A DNA stretch of 64,000 bases from Neckera pumila (taxonomy: Eukaryota; Streptophyta; Bryopsida; Hypnales; Neckeraceae): positions 2,294,001 through 2,358,000 of the forward strand of contig OZ018415.1 in assembly GCA_963969595.1 (NCBI GenBank). The letters run 5' to 3'. Below are positions 45,514 to 57,940 of the stretch, piece by piece. The notes under the pieces are model-generated. The model had not been told where the DNA came from. It did not search any database and worked only from the letters and a program-made list of their open reading frames with translations. Each line of letters starts with the position of its first letter. Positions within the stretch are counted from its first letter, which is position 1. Both the position numbers and the translations under genes were made by a program.

Positions 45514-46115
45514 CCAGTGCAAATCCAATCTGAGCTTATTCTAACTAGTTTTCTGAATATTTTTGGGGGCAGAGGATTGATGGAATCATGCGATGGAATA
45601 GGACGCGTTGTAGACTGAAGAAAATGAGGCTCTCGACCTCGGGTCGGAACCTTGCTGGAAGCTCGTTGAAAGCCCGAGGGTCGTCACTCGGACAAGGAGA
45701 GACAGAGAGCAAGGTCGCAAAGTCTTGCAGATCCGCGACCTCCGTCGCCACTAGTCAAAGCCACTCAAGTTCTACTCATGGCCGGAGTATAAATTAGACT
45801 ATTAATCACGAAAGGCATCGATCGATGTCAGCAGTCACTCGTTTTGTGAGTGGGAGGAAATCCCGGGTGCAAGTATTTTTACTTATACCGTGTCTCTGCG
45901 AATTCTTTGCCACAGGATTCAACTGCACAAAACCCATAAAGATTCGTCGCCCTCTTGAACGCCGAGGGAGCAAGCAAGTCATGTCTCTACGAACTTACCA
46001 TGTGATTCATCTGCACAAAACCGTCACTACCTTCCGTCAATTCAAGCTGGAATAGAGATCGCACTCTTGAACGGCCGGAGCAAGCAAGCAACAAGGGCGA
46101 GCCCACTTAACCATC
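45514..46115 (+). promoter_or_regulatory. Upstream/5' leader region of the receptor kinase gene
   Basis: This is a GC-richer stretch just before the receptor kinase start. About 100 bp are imperfectly duplicated: TGTCTCTGCGAATTC...TGCACAAAACC...CTCTTGAACG...GAGCAAGCAAG at 45890-45978, and again at 45980-46090. Open frames on both strands (for example 45545-45751 minus) show no domain. I read it as promoter plus leader, by position only. Confidence 0.4.
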
Positions 46116-49100
46116 ATGGGTGTCAAGGAATTGCTGCGTCGTTTTCTTCACAAATCTTCCTTCTTCGCCCTGCTGATTGTATATTCGTCCGCACCTATCA
46201 CCTCCGTCGGTGGGTTCTGGTTTCTTTACGAAAATGCCCAACGTAAGTTCCATTTGTATTGAGCATTCACGTTTTGAACATGGCAGCGGCTATGACAGCA
46301 GAGAACATATCTTGATGAATTAAGAGCGAGTATTGTGCGACGCGGCCGTCCAAGCACGCCCTGGCAGAATCATGTCCGGGTGCCTAGCTACGGACCATCA
46401 GGACAACGCCCAATTCCAATTACAAGTTGCACGTTGGCCTGAAAATTACTCCGTTAGAGACAAATTTGCGGAGTTTGATAGTGAGTCGAGATTGTACGCG
46501 TTCACAATTTTCAGTTGGGTGCATGATGCGCGATTCTGAGTTCTAGAATCTCGTCTCAAACAGGGGCGTCAATGAGAAGAAGGCGATTTCAGTATCACTT
46601 TCCAAAATTCTGCAAAGGGGCTACTGCTTTGAGGAAGGAAGAATTTGGTAACCGACCTGTAAATTGAGGAGCAGGAATCGTGGGATTTGACGCCTCTTAC
46701 AGTACTAACCCTCTTGTAGCGTTTCCCAAATCGTCTCCATGCTTGGAACAGAAGCCTTGAACTTTGACACCCCTAATGTGTAATTAAGTGACTTTACTTC
46801 GGGTATGAATTGACAGTGAATGCTATGCAAGCCCTATGGGGAGTGTGGAATGCAAGTACTCCTGAACCTGCGAAGAACTTGCTTGGCTGGAGCTCCTCTG
46901 TAATATACCCTTGCAGTCAAGAATATGCAGACCCACATCCCAACTGGCGTGGAGTGGAGTGCCTCAATTACGTCAGTTGTGTGCTTAATGCGACGACAAA
47001 TGAATTAGACTCTTGTAACACATATATCACAGGCCTGTGAGTACTGAACTTCTTTCACTTCATTCGTTCTTTGATTTTGTAATCCGTAACCTCAATGAAG
47101 CCATACAATCTGCACATGGGTTATAAGTTTATAACCACTTCACCCCATATTAGCTATACGGCGAAATTTTAAGAAATTGCCAGGGCGAGTAAACCCGAAG
47201 TTTTGACAACTGGAACCATTTTGATTTGCCCAACTGAACCCTAAACCTATTCTAGATTGAAGAGCTCAAGGTCTCAGTTGGACACCTCAATACCCGTCCT
47301 CAGCACTTGAAAGTGTACTAGTTTCAAAGTTTTGAGCACTTGAATGCCACTTTTTTGGGCGCTCTGAAATTCGCCATTTTAACGAATATGACCAATCTTC
47401 CCTTCTAGTTTCCATTGCAGTACTCAGTTTCCGAAGATTGTAACATCCTCATTAGGGTTATGCTGGATAACTCAAATCTGCAGACTGATTTGTGGGAAAA
47501 GTGCATCTTCGCTTGCGTGGCTCATCATAGACTATTTTCCACAACAGGACTTCTCCAGATTTGAGTTACCCAGTACATAATTTGCTTAGCACATCCTTTC
47601 TGAAATTACTTTAGGGTTTCTGATTGACCTTTCTGATCTTGGTGACACACAGGACCCTCGCCAATGCATTCTTAGTCGGCTATCTGCCACAGGAAATCGG
47701 AGACATCAGCACCCTGACGACACTGTGAGTCCCTCAACTGTCCTTCGAATTCGCTTATGCTCAGGGTCTAGATCCATTCATCGCTAGCCTTGTTCACTGC
47801 CATGGCCATTGACGGCGGTGCTTGGATGTGGGTGGACGTTGTGTGGCAGAGAGCTGACAGGAAACCCTAGTCTTACTGGAACTCTTCCCGACTCGATGAC
47901 ATCAATGCACGACCTTTATAATTTGTAAGTCTCAGATTCCACCCACCATAAATGTGAAGGATCCTCTTAGAGCTTGTCAGTTGCGGATTCCAAGCGTCGA
48001 ATTGAAAGATCTATACATTTATCCGGTAGATTCTCCAACATCAAGATTTCACTGTAGTATTATAAGGAGTACGGAGTATCTAATATCAAATACAAATGCT
48101 GGTAGATTTGATTAGTACGGAGTATGTTTTGCTGATGTGAACTCACATGTCAAATGCTGCTCTCGCTGGTTTCACAGAGATCTTCACGACGATGGTTTCT
48201 CTGGAGAAATTCCGGACTTCCAGTTCCTTCAGAACGTGGACCTCAGTGGAAATCAGTTTATTATCAATGGGTCCTTTCCACTTTCTACAATGCGCAGCAA
48301 AGGCTTCGCCCAGAAAGTGATCCTTGGCCGAAACAATTTTGAGGGACAGATACCTGAAGATACCTTTTCAAAAATGGTGGAGCTCGTCCAATTGTAAGAA
48401 TCCAGATGCTTATGCCTTAATTCCTGGTTTCTATTTCAATTTTTGATACGGGACATAGGCAATGTTTTAGGTGTTTAATTACGGATGTCTGAAGGGTTGT
48501 TTACACAGCACCTAGAGGTCTTTTGCGTCAGTAGCCTTGCAGGTGCTGTCTTTTGTAAACAACCCTTGAGTCTCAATTCTGGCTGCATGCAGAGATCTAT
48601 CCAACAACAGGTTCAATGGAACTCCGCCGAATTTTTCTAATGTCACGAGCCTTCAAATCTTGTGAGTTGCAGTTCCCTGTGCTTAAGTTGTCTGTTTCTT
48701 GCACTTAATATCGTTACTTTTTGAGTTGTCTGTTTCAATTTGTAATAAGCTTGGCTTCACATTTCCAGAGTGCAGTTACTGTTCAGTCTTCGGTGACCAA
48801 TCTTTGATTCATTGTTGTGGTCATTGAAACATATAACTCATCTGGGTTAGAGTCTATGCAGTCAAACCTTCCAATCACTTATCTGTGGCTCTGGTGTTGG
48901 CAGGGATTTGTCAAACAACAGCTTCACTGGGACACTGCCCAATCTGACAACCATGTCTTCCTTGCGCAGTGTGTAAGTTTTGGATCGATGCTGGTAGCTA
49001 GGAGCCAAGTCTCTGCTTGCATTCTAAATAAGGGTGCCCTATGTAACATGACAAAAAAATTAGATTTCAATATCCACTTGTAACACGCTTACATAATGGA

Positions 49101-52100
49101 AACTTAAATATCTCTTAGTTATTATTGTGAGTGATTATTTAAATTAGTGTAAAATGTTGAGAAAATACCGTAGAGAACCTAAAGAACCTTAAGAGTATAG
49201 TGATTACAAACACATTCTCTGACAGCAATTGATAGAGCAGAATTTTGGGGAGATTTTATGTTGTGAAAACTTAACCTTAGCATAAATCATTCTTGGGGCT
49301 GCCTTCCCCTTGTGGATAATTTTATTCTAGAGGCCCGAATTTTCCCGAATTTGAAACCTTAGGAGGTTAAGATTTTTAATTCAACTTGAGTGTTTGCACC
49401 AAAGGTCTTAATTTGTCCCCGTGATCCTTTGTGGCATGTGACCTAGTGGATGGGGTATATCTTACAGGCTTGAAGGTTACATAAATCTATAGGAATCAAT
49501 TTTGTGCCATACATCAATTTTGGTACAAAACAACAGATATTGCATTGTGCATAGCTCAAACTGGCAAACAAGTACCAACAGACACTAATTTATTGATGTG
49601 CATTTTCCATAGGAATTTGAGCAGGAATGCGTTTACAGGATCAGCTCTGGATTTCTGGAAAAGTTCGGAACTTCAAGAACTGTAAGTTGATTGAGCAGTT
49701 TGTCCGTCTAATATTACCAACCGTGATCGTGCAGTATTCTCTCAACAGTGTATATTTGATGCTGTATTTGTGAACTATATTTTCTATGAGCAATTCACAA
49801 CTGTACGCTATGTATCTCTACCATGGCAGTTGCCTAATGGGATTCATGTTGATATTCCAGGTATCTAGACTATAATAATCTCACCGGGTCACTTGACATC
49901 ATTGAACTTTCTTCTCGAGACATTCTCAGCTCGAGATCTTCTGGCTCATATGGACAGTTGAAAGTTCTTTCATTGATGTTCAACAATATCAGCAGCGTGA
50001 ACTACAATGTGTCGGAAATCGAGGACATCACCACTGAAATAAGGTACGCAGGATGATAAGATTTCGAAAAAATTATCATCGTATAGGTCGACTGATGATA
50101 GGTCTTCAGCTAGAATGCAACAAAAGTGTCGAAAAAGTGTTAAGAACAACACCCTTCCTTGGTAGTGAGGACTTGTGATTGTGGGTTGGATTTTGGTTCA
50201 TATCTTACGTAACCGATTCACTTATGCAGACTACAAGGGAACCCTTATTGCGAATTTCCAAATTCTGATGACGGAACCAGATGTTTTTGCACACAAATTT
50301 GTAAAAATCAAGGTATTGTTTATCAATTGGATTTTTGTTAATAGCAACTATATTAGTGAAATTTTGATCCATATGTGTATGTTCAAACCCCATAATTGAT
50401 GAGGCGGTCATCTTATTTCAGCTAAAAACACTGAAGAGAAGCGGAAGATCGTGATAATCGCTGTGGTGACAAGTGTATCATCACTGCTAGTCTTTTTGGT
50501 GGGTCTGGTTGCTCTCCTCTATAGAAACAATAGATACAAACAGTATCTCCAGCTTCAAGTTCAACAAAGTAAGCAATTTTGCCATATTCTTTAGTTCATA
50601 CGCTAGTTTCATGTAGAAATTTTTTATTTTGCCATTTATTATGTGATAATTTTCATGTTGACAAGCACATTCGTTGATAAATTGTGTGAGATTGGACAAT
50701 AGTAGTTAATCATGTAGATGTATTGTACAGAGTTTGAGGAGTTTGAGGTGAAGCCTACGATATTCCCCTACAATCAGCTTCGAATTGCCACACGAGATTT
50801 TCACCCTGATATGAAGTTGGGCCAAGGATCCTTTGGGGCAGTTTACAAGGTAATACTCTTCGAGCATATACTGAATTTTGCAATAAGATGTTTGTGGAAG
50901 AATTGTCTTTTACCTTTGATGACTTAAGCCAATATTACATGATTGCAGAGTCTTACTCATCACCAAATCCTGTCACACACTGTGAAAATTCAATTTCATG
51001 CAAAGAGGTGACTTCTAGGGTATACCCAAATATCCTCACTATTTTTGAGATAATGAGATTTTCTTCTCACTTGTTGCAGGGTATATTGCCAAACGGAAAT
51101 GAAGTAGCAGTGAAGCAGTTATTTGCTAGGACTGCTCAAGGTGTAGACGAATTCTTGAATGAGGTTGTTCTATTAACCGGATTGAAGCACCGGAATTTGG
51201 TGAATCTGAAAGGATGCTGCATTCGAGAACAACAAAGGCTATTGGTTTATGAGTATGTCGATAACTACGACATTGATCAGGTTCTCCTATGTAAGTTGTA
51301 CTCTTGCTATGACTAAGATTATTTTTTTCTTTTGTATAAAGTTTGTTTTTTCATCAAAACCATTGGACAGGTCTTCTTCAAAAGCCTTTGAATTTTTGGT
51401 TTCTAAGAACCTTTTGGAATTCATTCAAGCTTCATATTAAGTGGTCGAGCATCTTATTAATCTTATCCTGTGACCGTTTTGCCACAGCTAATTCCAACCG
51501 AGGTGCTAGCAAGGCCCTCCTCAGTTGGCCTGTGCGATTGAAGATTTGTTTAGGAGTTGCTCGTGGTTTGCATTACCTTCATACTCATGCTCAACCAAGA
51601 ATCATACACCGAGATATCAAAGCTAGCAACATCTTGTTGGCCAAGAACTATGAAACCAAGATAGCTGATTTTGGGTTGGCATTTCTATTTCCTGATGAAG
51701 AAAGTTACATACTAACGAAACACGTGGCTGGTACCAAGTAAGCTCAATCAACACTAAGTACCTTAAATCTGTGTACTGCTTGGTTTGGAAGTTTGCTAAT
51801 GCTTGTGTTAGTACTTCTTGGGTTGGGAGTTTACTAATGATAGTTCCAGTTACTTGAGATACCTCTTAGATGCCTCTGTGATGCCTCAGTTGTTGCTAAA
51901 AGAAAACTTCTCAGACACCATGAAGCTTGGTCTCCATAACCAGTTTTTGTTGGATGAGGTTTTTGTTGACCATTGCTAATGGTTGGAATGATAGATCAGA
52001 TGTTGAATTCAGTAACTACCATGTTTGTAATTGTGGAATTCAATTGCATGTATGCAGGGGATATTTGGCACCGGAATATGCGTCGTTAGGTCAATTGAGT

Positions 52101-53214
52101 GATAAAGTAGACATTTTCAGCTTTGGAGTGTTGTGTTTGGAGGTTATAAGCGGTCGAAGAAATATTGACGAAAAACTTGCACCCAACGAAATGTATCTCT
52201 CAAAATTGGTAAACTTTCTGTTGCTTTTCCTTTTCAAATGTTGATCCTTTTGTTTTGTGCTAAGGTAACTACAACTAATCTTCAACCGCTTTCTAAAACT
52301 GCACAGTCTAGATTCTTGCCTAAAATGTACTTCCACTATTCATGAGAGTTTACAGTTGGTTATCCTAAACCCTAACCCCTATTTTATTCATATTGTGTAA
52401 AAATGCATTCTAAGAGAAACTGGAATCCCCTTTTGACTACCAACAACAAAATCTTACAAAAAGTTTTTCAATATAATAATGGGAATCATGTTGAATTGCT
52501 TATTTGTGCGATTTTAGGTGTAGTTACTTTTGTATGACTTGCTTATTTGTGGGATTTTAGGTGTAGTTACCTTAGTATGACAATGAAGGTGATGACTTGC
52601 TTATTTGTGCGCTTTTAGGTGTAGTTACCTTAGTATGACTGCACATGAAGATGATGACTTCAGCTATTGATTTAAGTACTTAACAATTTTCAATGCTCAA
52701 GTTGGATATCTGGTATACTCTTCAATTTCTGAGCATGGATAAGTGATTACCATAATTAACCTAGTAGTCAACTATTCAATATGATTCCTTCTCTTTGGTG
52801 TTCTTGCAGGCATGGGAGCTGCATCGATGTGGCAGCTTGATGGACCTAGTGGATCCAACCATGAGCTTACAATTTGATGAAGAAGTACAAGTGCATCGTT
52901 TGATCAACATTGCTCTCCTTTGCATCCAAAACGAGGCCGAGCAACGACCTAATATTGAGCGAGTGGTGGCCATGTTGCAAGGAGAGAGTGACCATGAAGT
53001 CGTGGTGCCAATTGTAGGGATGGAAGAACAGCACTTGGAAAGCATCAGGTTATTTGCAGTTGCCGGTGGTAGGAGTGGACTTGCGACTGTGACAGAAGAC
53101 AGTGAGGAATTTTCATTTCTAAATTCATCATCAAGGCAAGGGATTGGGAGTCCGAAGCCGGGGGATTCTTCAACTAGAGCTGTGCTTCAACTTAGTGAAA
53201 TCAGAGTTAGATGA
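46116..53214 (+). CDS. LRR receptor-like Ser/Thr kinase, 16 exons, intact
   Basis: Exons: 46116-46242, 46817-47036, 47653-47724, 47850-47924, 48178-48393, 48593-48661, 48904-48972, 49613-49681, 49861-50043, 50230-50312, 50422-50568, 50731-50849, 51080-51290, 51488-51737, 52058-52208, 52810-53214. All introns are GT-AG and phases agree, giving 821 residues without a stop. Signal anchor at 1-30; N-cap with [13 protein letters not shown]; about eight LRRs, mostly one per 69-75-nt exon ([12 protein letters not shown] type); a short Cys module (YCEF...CFCTQIC) near 370-390; membrane helix 404-428. Kinase: [12 protein letters not shown] near 473, K495 (VAVK), HRD 594-596, DFG 614-616, APE 641-643. 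It is thus an active-type RD kinase. It resembles the LRR-VIII group of plants, but the malectin domain usual there is not seen. Ligand and pathway are unknown. Confidence 0.9.
47342..47395. repeat. MITE end fragment in receptor kinase intron 2
   Basis: CGCCATTTTAACGAATATGACC resembles the right end of the MITE at 42212-42524, and GTGCCACTTTTTTGGGCG just before it fits the same family. Only one end is clear. Confidence 0.4.
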
Positions 53215-53919
53215 TATAATATATTTACGGTGCCTTTTAGTGAAATGTATTTTAGCACTCTTTAGTAATTGTGAAAAACATTCACCCTTGTAAGCTTATA
53301 CTGTGTACAGTACAGTTGATGGCAACCCAAAAAAGATTCAAAAGTCTGGCAATTACATTTACTATAGAGAACAGCCATGGCACTTAAGTTAGTGAGTGGC
53401 CAACACCTATCCTCTTCCTGTAGCTTTTGGTACCTCCTCCCATGTAATATAAGCTCAAGCTCAAGATTGTGCATGAAATGCATCTGGTTGTCCTTCCCAA
53501 GAATGTTGAGGCAGCTCCTGAAGAATCTTTTGATATTGAGTGAAGGATAAAATCCAAATTGATGGTAGGGATGATGTTGTTAACCCCTGATGACCCAAGC
53601 AACCATTTTCAAGTCGCTGCCATCTTTTTTGAGCTGCCCGTTTTCAAAATTTGAAGTTAAAAAAAAATGAAAATTACTTTTAGAAAATAGATTGTGTTAT
53701 GAATCCAATGACTATAGTTTCTTCAAATTCTGAGTTAAAAGTACTCTGTCTTGTGGAATTTTTCAAAGTTTAGTAGGATAGTGTAATTTATAGCTCCTTT
53801 TTTGGACGTGGACTAAAAAGTTAGCCAACCAATGTCATTCTTGCCCACCTCAAAAAGGTTAGATCCACCTCAAAAAAGGCAAATCCAAGGAGTTCAAGGA
53901 AAAGACAATTCTGTGTTAA
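53215..53919. other. Downstream flank of the receptor kinase gene
   Basis: This probably holds the kinase 3' UTR (53215 to about 53300) and then unique sequence. At 53580 GTTAACCCCTGATGACCC recalls the TTAACCCC ends of the MITEs, without a visible partner. CCACCTCAAAAA is duplicated at 53848-53876. Confidence 0.4.
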
Positions 53920-55145
53920 TATCTATGTTAATAACAAGGTATACAAAATTTAAGGTCAAAAGATTTACACACAAAAGTTATTTTAAAATTGACCAACATG
54001 TGTAGCTGTGAGAAAAATTTCACATCTACCAACTTTGACACCCTCCCAAGGACTGATTATTTTTTTTTTACCATGAAATTTTGGGCATGAGATATCTTTA
54101 TGTTGGTAACATGTAAAACAAATTTCAAGACCAAAAGATTCATACAAAAAAGATATTCAAAATCTACCAATATGTGTAGTTGTGAGAATCAATTTCACTA
54201 CTAACTACTAACTTCGACACTATCCCAAGGGTCAACAAATTATTTATTTACCATAAAAAAAAAATTTATGACGTCATCACTATGTTAATAACATGTGCGC
54301 CAAACTCCAAGGTCATAAGATTCACCAAAAAAAGATATTTTAATTCTTTCAACATGAGTACTTGTGAGAATGATCTTTTTAACCCTTGGAATAATATTAT
54401 TTTATGGATAAAGTTTCACACGGATGTAAAAAGTCATTCTCACAACTACACATGTTCGTAGATTTCAAATATCTTTTTTTGTGTGAATCTTTTGACTTGA
54501 AATTTGACACACATGTTATTAACATAGAGATGATCTCATGACAATAATTTAACCTTGGGATATTTTTTTCAACTTTGGAATATTTTTTTCAACCTTGGGA
54601 TAGTGTCAAAGTTAGCAGCAATTAAATTTTTCTAAAATTACACATGTTGGTATAATGTTTTGTGTGAATTTTTTACCTTGGAATATGGCACATATGTTAT
54701 TAACATAGACATAATGTCATGAAAAAAATTTCATGGTAAGTAAATAATTTGTCAACCCTTGGGATAGAGTTGAAGTTGGTAGTAGTGAAATTGTTTCTCA
54801 CAACTATACAGGTTCGTAGATTTTGAATATCTTTTCTTGTGTAGATCTTTTGGACATGAAATTTTCACACATGTAATAAATATATAGATGGTCTTATGCC
54901 ATAAATTTTATGGGAAAAGAATAAAATTTCAGTCCTTAGGAGGTTGTCATTCTGTCAAGTTGGCAGTAGTGAAATTTCTCACAACTACTCATGCTAGTAG
55001 ATCTCAAATATCTTGTTTTGCATAAATCTTTTGGCCTTGAAATTTGGCACACACATAATTAATATAAGGATTATGTCAAATCAAAGATTTCATGGTCAAA
55101 GATTAATTTTTCAACCCTCGAAAGGCCGTCAAAGTTGGCAGATGT
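53920..55145. repeat. Head-to-head arrays of a 165-195-bp repeat (large palindrome)
   Basis: Three forward units (marked by TGTAGCTGTGAGAA at about 54001, 54174 and 54357) are followed after about 54400 by about four inverted units (TTCTCACAACTACACATG at about 54437, 54632, 54795 and 54976). Each holds ATGTTAATAACATG, TTGGCACAC-like and TTTTGGTCTTGAAATTT phrases in one orientation or the other. The arms could pair into a hairpin of 500 bp or more. Confidence 0.75.
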
Positions 55146-56232
55146 GAAATTTCCTTCCCTGCCATGGTTGCTAAAGTGTGAGTAGGGAGCAACAAGCGTT
55201 GAGCAATGAGCGGTCACATTTGAGCAGTAAAATAATTTTTTTTTATATTTTTTATATTCCATAGTTATCAATAACTACACATTTAGAAATGAGATTTAAG
55301 TAAAAAATAAAAAATAAATGTAGGTCACTTATTTCATCTATTGCTTTGGATGGATGAAGATGTTGATGAATGAATGTAAATGAAAGTTGATGGATGAAAA
55401 AAAAATGGGCCTTTTAGTTTTTATATTAAATGAATTAGCAACATCATAAAGTGTATGGATCCCTAGTTTGAAGAACTCATCTGAAGGTTTCGCGTAAAGA
55501 GGATTAAAATTAGTATAGAGGAGATGAATGTATATAAATTGATGTAGATGAGTTGTTATGGACATGATTTTTTTTGGATGAAATACATCTATGATTCATT
55601 GCATTTGATGAGAATAAGTTTGGATGACTGCTAGGTGGGACATTGGGACCAAAAATGCAATTGTATGCCACTTCTAAAACATAGATCTCAACATTGATTT
55701 AAGCATCTTCCATATATATTTAAGCACTAAAGTCCAATAGAATAAAAGTATTTCTGAGATTTAGTCCATAATATTATAAAAAAATCAAAGATAAGATTTT
55801 ATTACATCTTAGCTTTCCAATAGAGGAAAATAAATATTTTCATCTCAAAATGCAATCTCTCAATTTGCCTACTTCTACTTTAGCAAACTCAGGGATACAT
55901 TTCATGAAATAATATGAACAATATTATTCACATTCTATCAAAATAAAAATCACTAAGCTCTTCATGAATGTCAAATGTACACTTTTTAGTTTATAATAAT
56001 TTTGTGAAAATTGATATATTTGTAAATAAAGAGACATGTTTGGAATTCTAAAGTACAGTCCCCATACCATATAAACATATAAAACTATTTTTTATTAATA
56101 TCAAGAGTAGGAAATATTCATAGATATTAATATATAAATATTTTCATATATTTTTTTTTAATTTCAAATAGAATGATTTGGTTAGAGTCTCTCAAATGAC
56201 ACCTAACAAAAAATAAAAGAAGAGTCTGTTGA
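55146..56232. other. AT-rich intergenic sequence, no gene seen
   Basis: GATGAATG/GATGGATGAA phrases cluster at 55345-55400. The part 56040-56232 recurs at about 60825-61080 (see the duplicated host segment). No coding signal. Confidence 0.4.
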
Positions 56233-56764
56233 TGTTGTCGTGTTGAGAGGAGCGCGCTTTAGGAATACGCAAAGTATCTGGCTGCAACTGGAACTAGTTA
56301 GTCATTGACTTCAAATAATCTTCAAGTCTTCTAGTCTTCAATCTTCTCTTTGTTTTTCGGCCTTCAAACTCCTCCTTGTTGGCCTATCCTGTGTTGGCTC
56401 TAAATGGGTCAAGATTCGATCAGATAGGTAATAAGAACCACGGGCCTCGGACGGGTAAAACGGGACAGCATAACACGAGATGCCGTCCGGATGATGGGCT
56501 CCTAAACTTCAAACTCCCAGTGACCAGCTCTAACTAGGCTTTAGCTTTCACCGTGAGAACAAACAGATTTGACCATGTGGGTGATTAAATCCCACCGTTT
56601 CCACAAACACAAAACGAGGCTAAGCATTGGTTTAACCCAAGCTGCCCGCAACAACAAAAGTTTACAATAAAAGACAAGCCATAAGCCACAACACACAAAT
56701 TTTCCTCCAACTCCAACTTCAAATCTTCACTCCAACTTCAATTTCAAAGCTAAACTTTGAATGA

Positions 56765-57170
56765 ATGCCACCAATGCTCCACAACTCCAAATAGAATGAG
56801 TGATAGCTTTTTGTAAAGCTAATACAATTTTCTATACTTTCACCAAATTTCAATTCATTCAAATACTCTCTCCAATATCTATGATTGCCCAAAGTTTCGG
56901 CCTCTAAAAGTGAGGGCAGCAGACCCTCCTTCACTTCAACACTCACAACTCACTCATAAATGCTCCAAATACAACAAATGATAGCTATTTGAAAAGCTAA
57001 CAGAATTCTCTACAACTTCTCAAAATTTCATTGCAAAATAAAAATTTGTCCGTCTTCTATGGTTGGTCAAAGTCTCAGCCCCTTCAATTGGGAGGCAGCA
57101 GACCTTCCTCCACTCAAACTAGCACAAATCTCCACTCACAACTTCAATTCAAGCAAGAAAAGACCTCTTC
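56765..57170 (+). repeat. Tandem pair of about 200-bp units in the LTR
   Basis: Both units hold ATGCTCC, TGATAGCT, AAAGCTAA, TTCTCTA-like, GGCAGCAGACC and CTCACAACT in the same order. The small ORFs here are not supported as genes. Confidence 0.7.
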
Positions 57171-57330
57171 CAATCACAACATCATAATACACAACTCCTC
57201 TAATTTTTATTGAAAACCCCCCCCTCTCCAAAACATAACACAACAACACAATAACTCAATAATTCCCAAAACAATTGGTCTTCCCTCTTAACTCACAACA
57301 GGAGAGAAGATGAAAAGTAACTGCCTTTTT

Positions 57331-57506
57331 ACCATCTATCTCCACTTTATCTCCACTCTAACTTCACTCTATCTCTTTATCTTTTACTTTTCCATTCTAT
57401 CTCCACCTTATCTTATCTCTAACTTCACTCTATTCCTTTATCTTTTACTTTTCTATTCTATCTCCACCTTATCTTATCTCTAACTTCACTCTATCCACTC
57501 TATCTA
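57331..57506 (+). repeat. Pyrimidine-rich tandem repeat of about 62 bp
   Basis: Units of CTCTAACTTCACTCTAT, CTTTATCTTTTACTTTTC and TATCTCCACCTTATCTTAT repeat nearly three times. The top strand is almost free of G over 170 bases. Confidence 0.88.
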
Positions 57507-57766
57507 CGGAATAAAGAACTAAAATCCACATATATCTAGTAGAGGTAAAAAAAAACTAGAGCTCCAATTTCTTGAGACTCAGAAAAAAAAAACCTCTAGT
57601 TCGACATAGTATAATCTAAATAAAACACAAAGAAAAAGAATATCAAATGAGATGAAGCTACCTCAAATGACTTCAACTTCTTTATGATGCAACAAACATT
57701 AAAATCTATCTAAATCGTGTATATATACATAATCTACATAATGTCTGCATTTGCAACACGACAACA

Positions 57767-57940
57767 TTGGCACTACAAAATGGCTCTTTGGAATCAAGAA
57801 GCCGTTTTTGGGCTTTCAAGGACCTTCATTGAAATCAGAAGTCCTTGGCACTAAAATAGGGCTCCTCAAAATAGAGGAGGCTTTTTCTAGCTTCCAAAAA
57901 GCTTTCATTTGATTCCCAAGAGCCTTCTTGCACTTCTAAG
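57767..57940 (+). repeat. Duplicated host segment, second copy at 61099-61240
   Basis: TTGGCACTACAAAATGGCTC, GGAATCAAGAAGCC, GGCTTTCAAGGA and CTTCATT recur at about 61099-61170. Together with 56040-56232 against 60825-61080, this shows a direct duplication on both sides of the CACTA-like element. Confidence 0.72.

Larger units (their letters stand above)
56233..57766 (+). mobile_element. Probable solo LTR, 1.5 kb
   Basis: It begins TGTTGTCGTGTTG and ends CAACACGACAACA, a perfect 13-bp inverted pair with the TG...CA of LTRs. The flanks TTGA and TTGG form a near target duplication. A related segment at 61070-61110 lacks this block (AGTCTCTTCAAGAAGTTGGCAC), which supports insertion here. There is no coding sequence inside, as expected for a solo LTR. 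Confidence 0.55.

Noticed and set aside
45545..45751. Minus-strand frame starting MATEVADLQDF as a small divergent gene
   Set aside because: Plausible start but no homology, no splice continuation and position within the receptor kinase upstream region; left unannotated.
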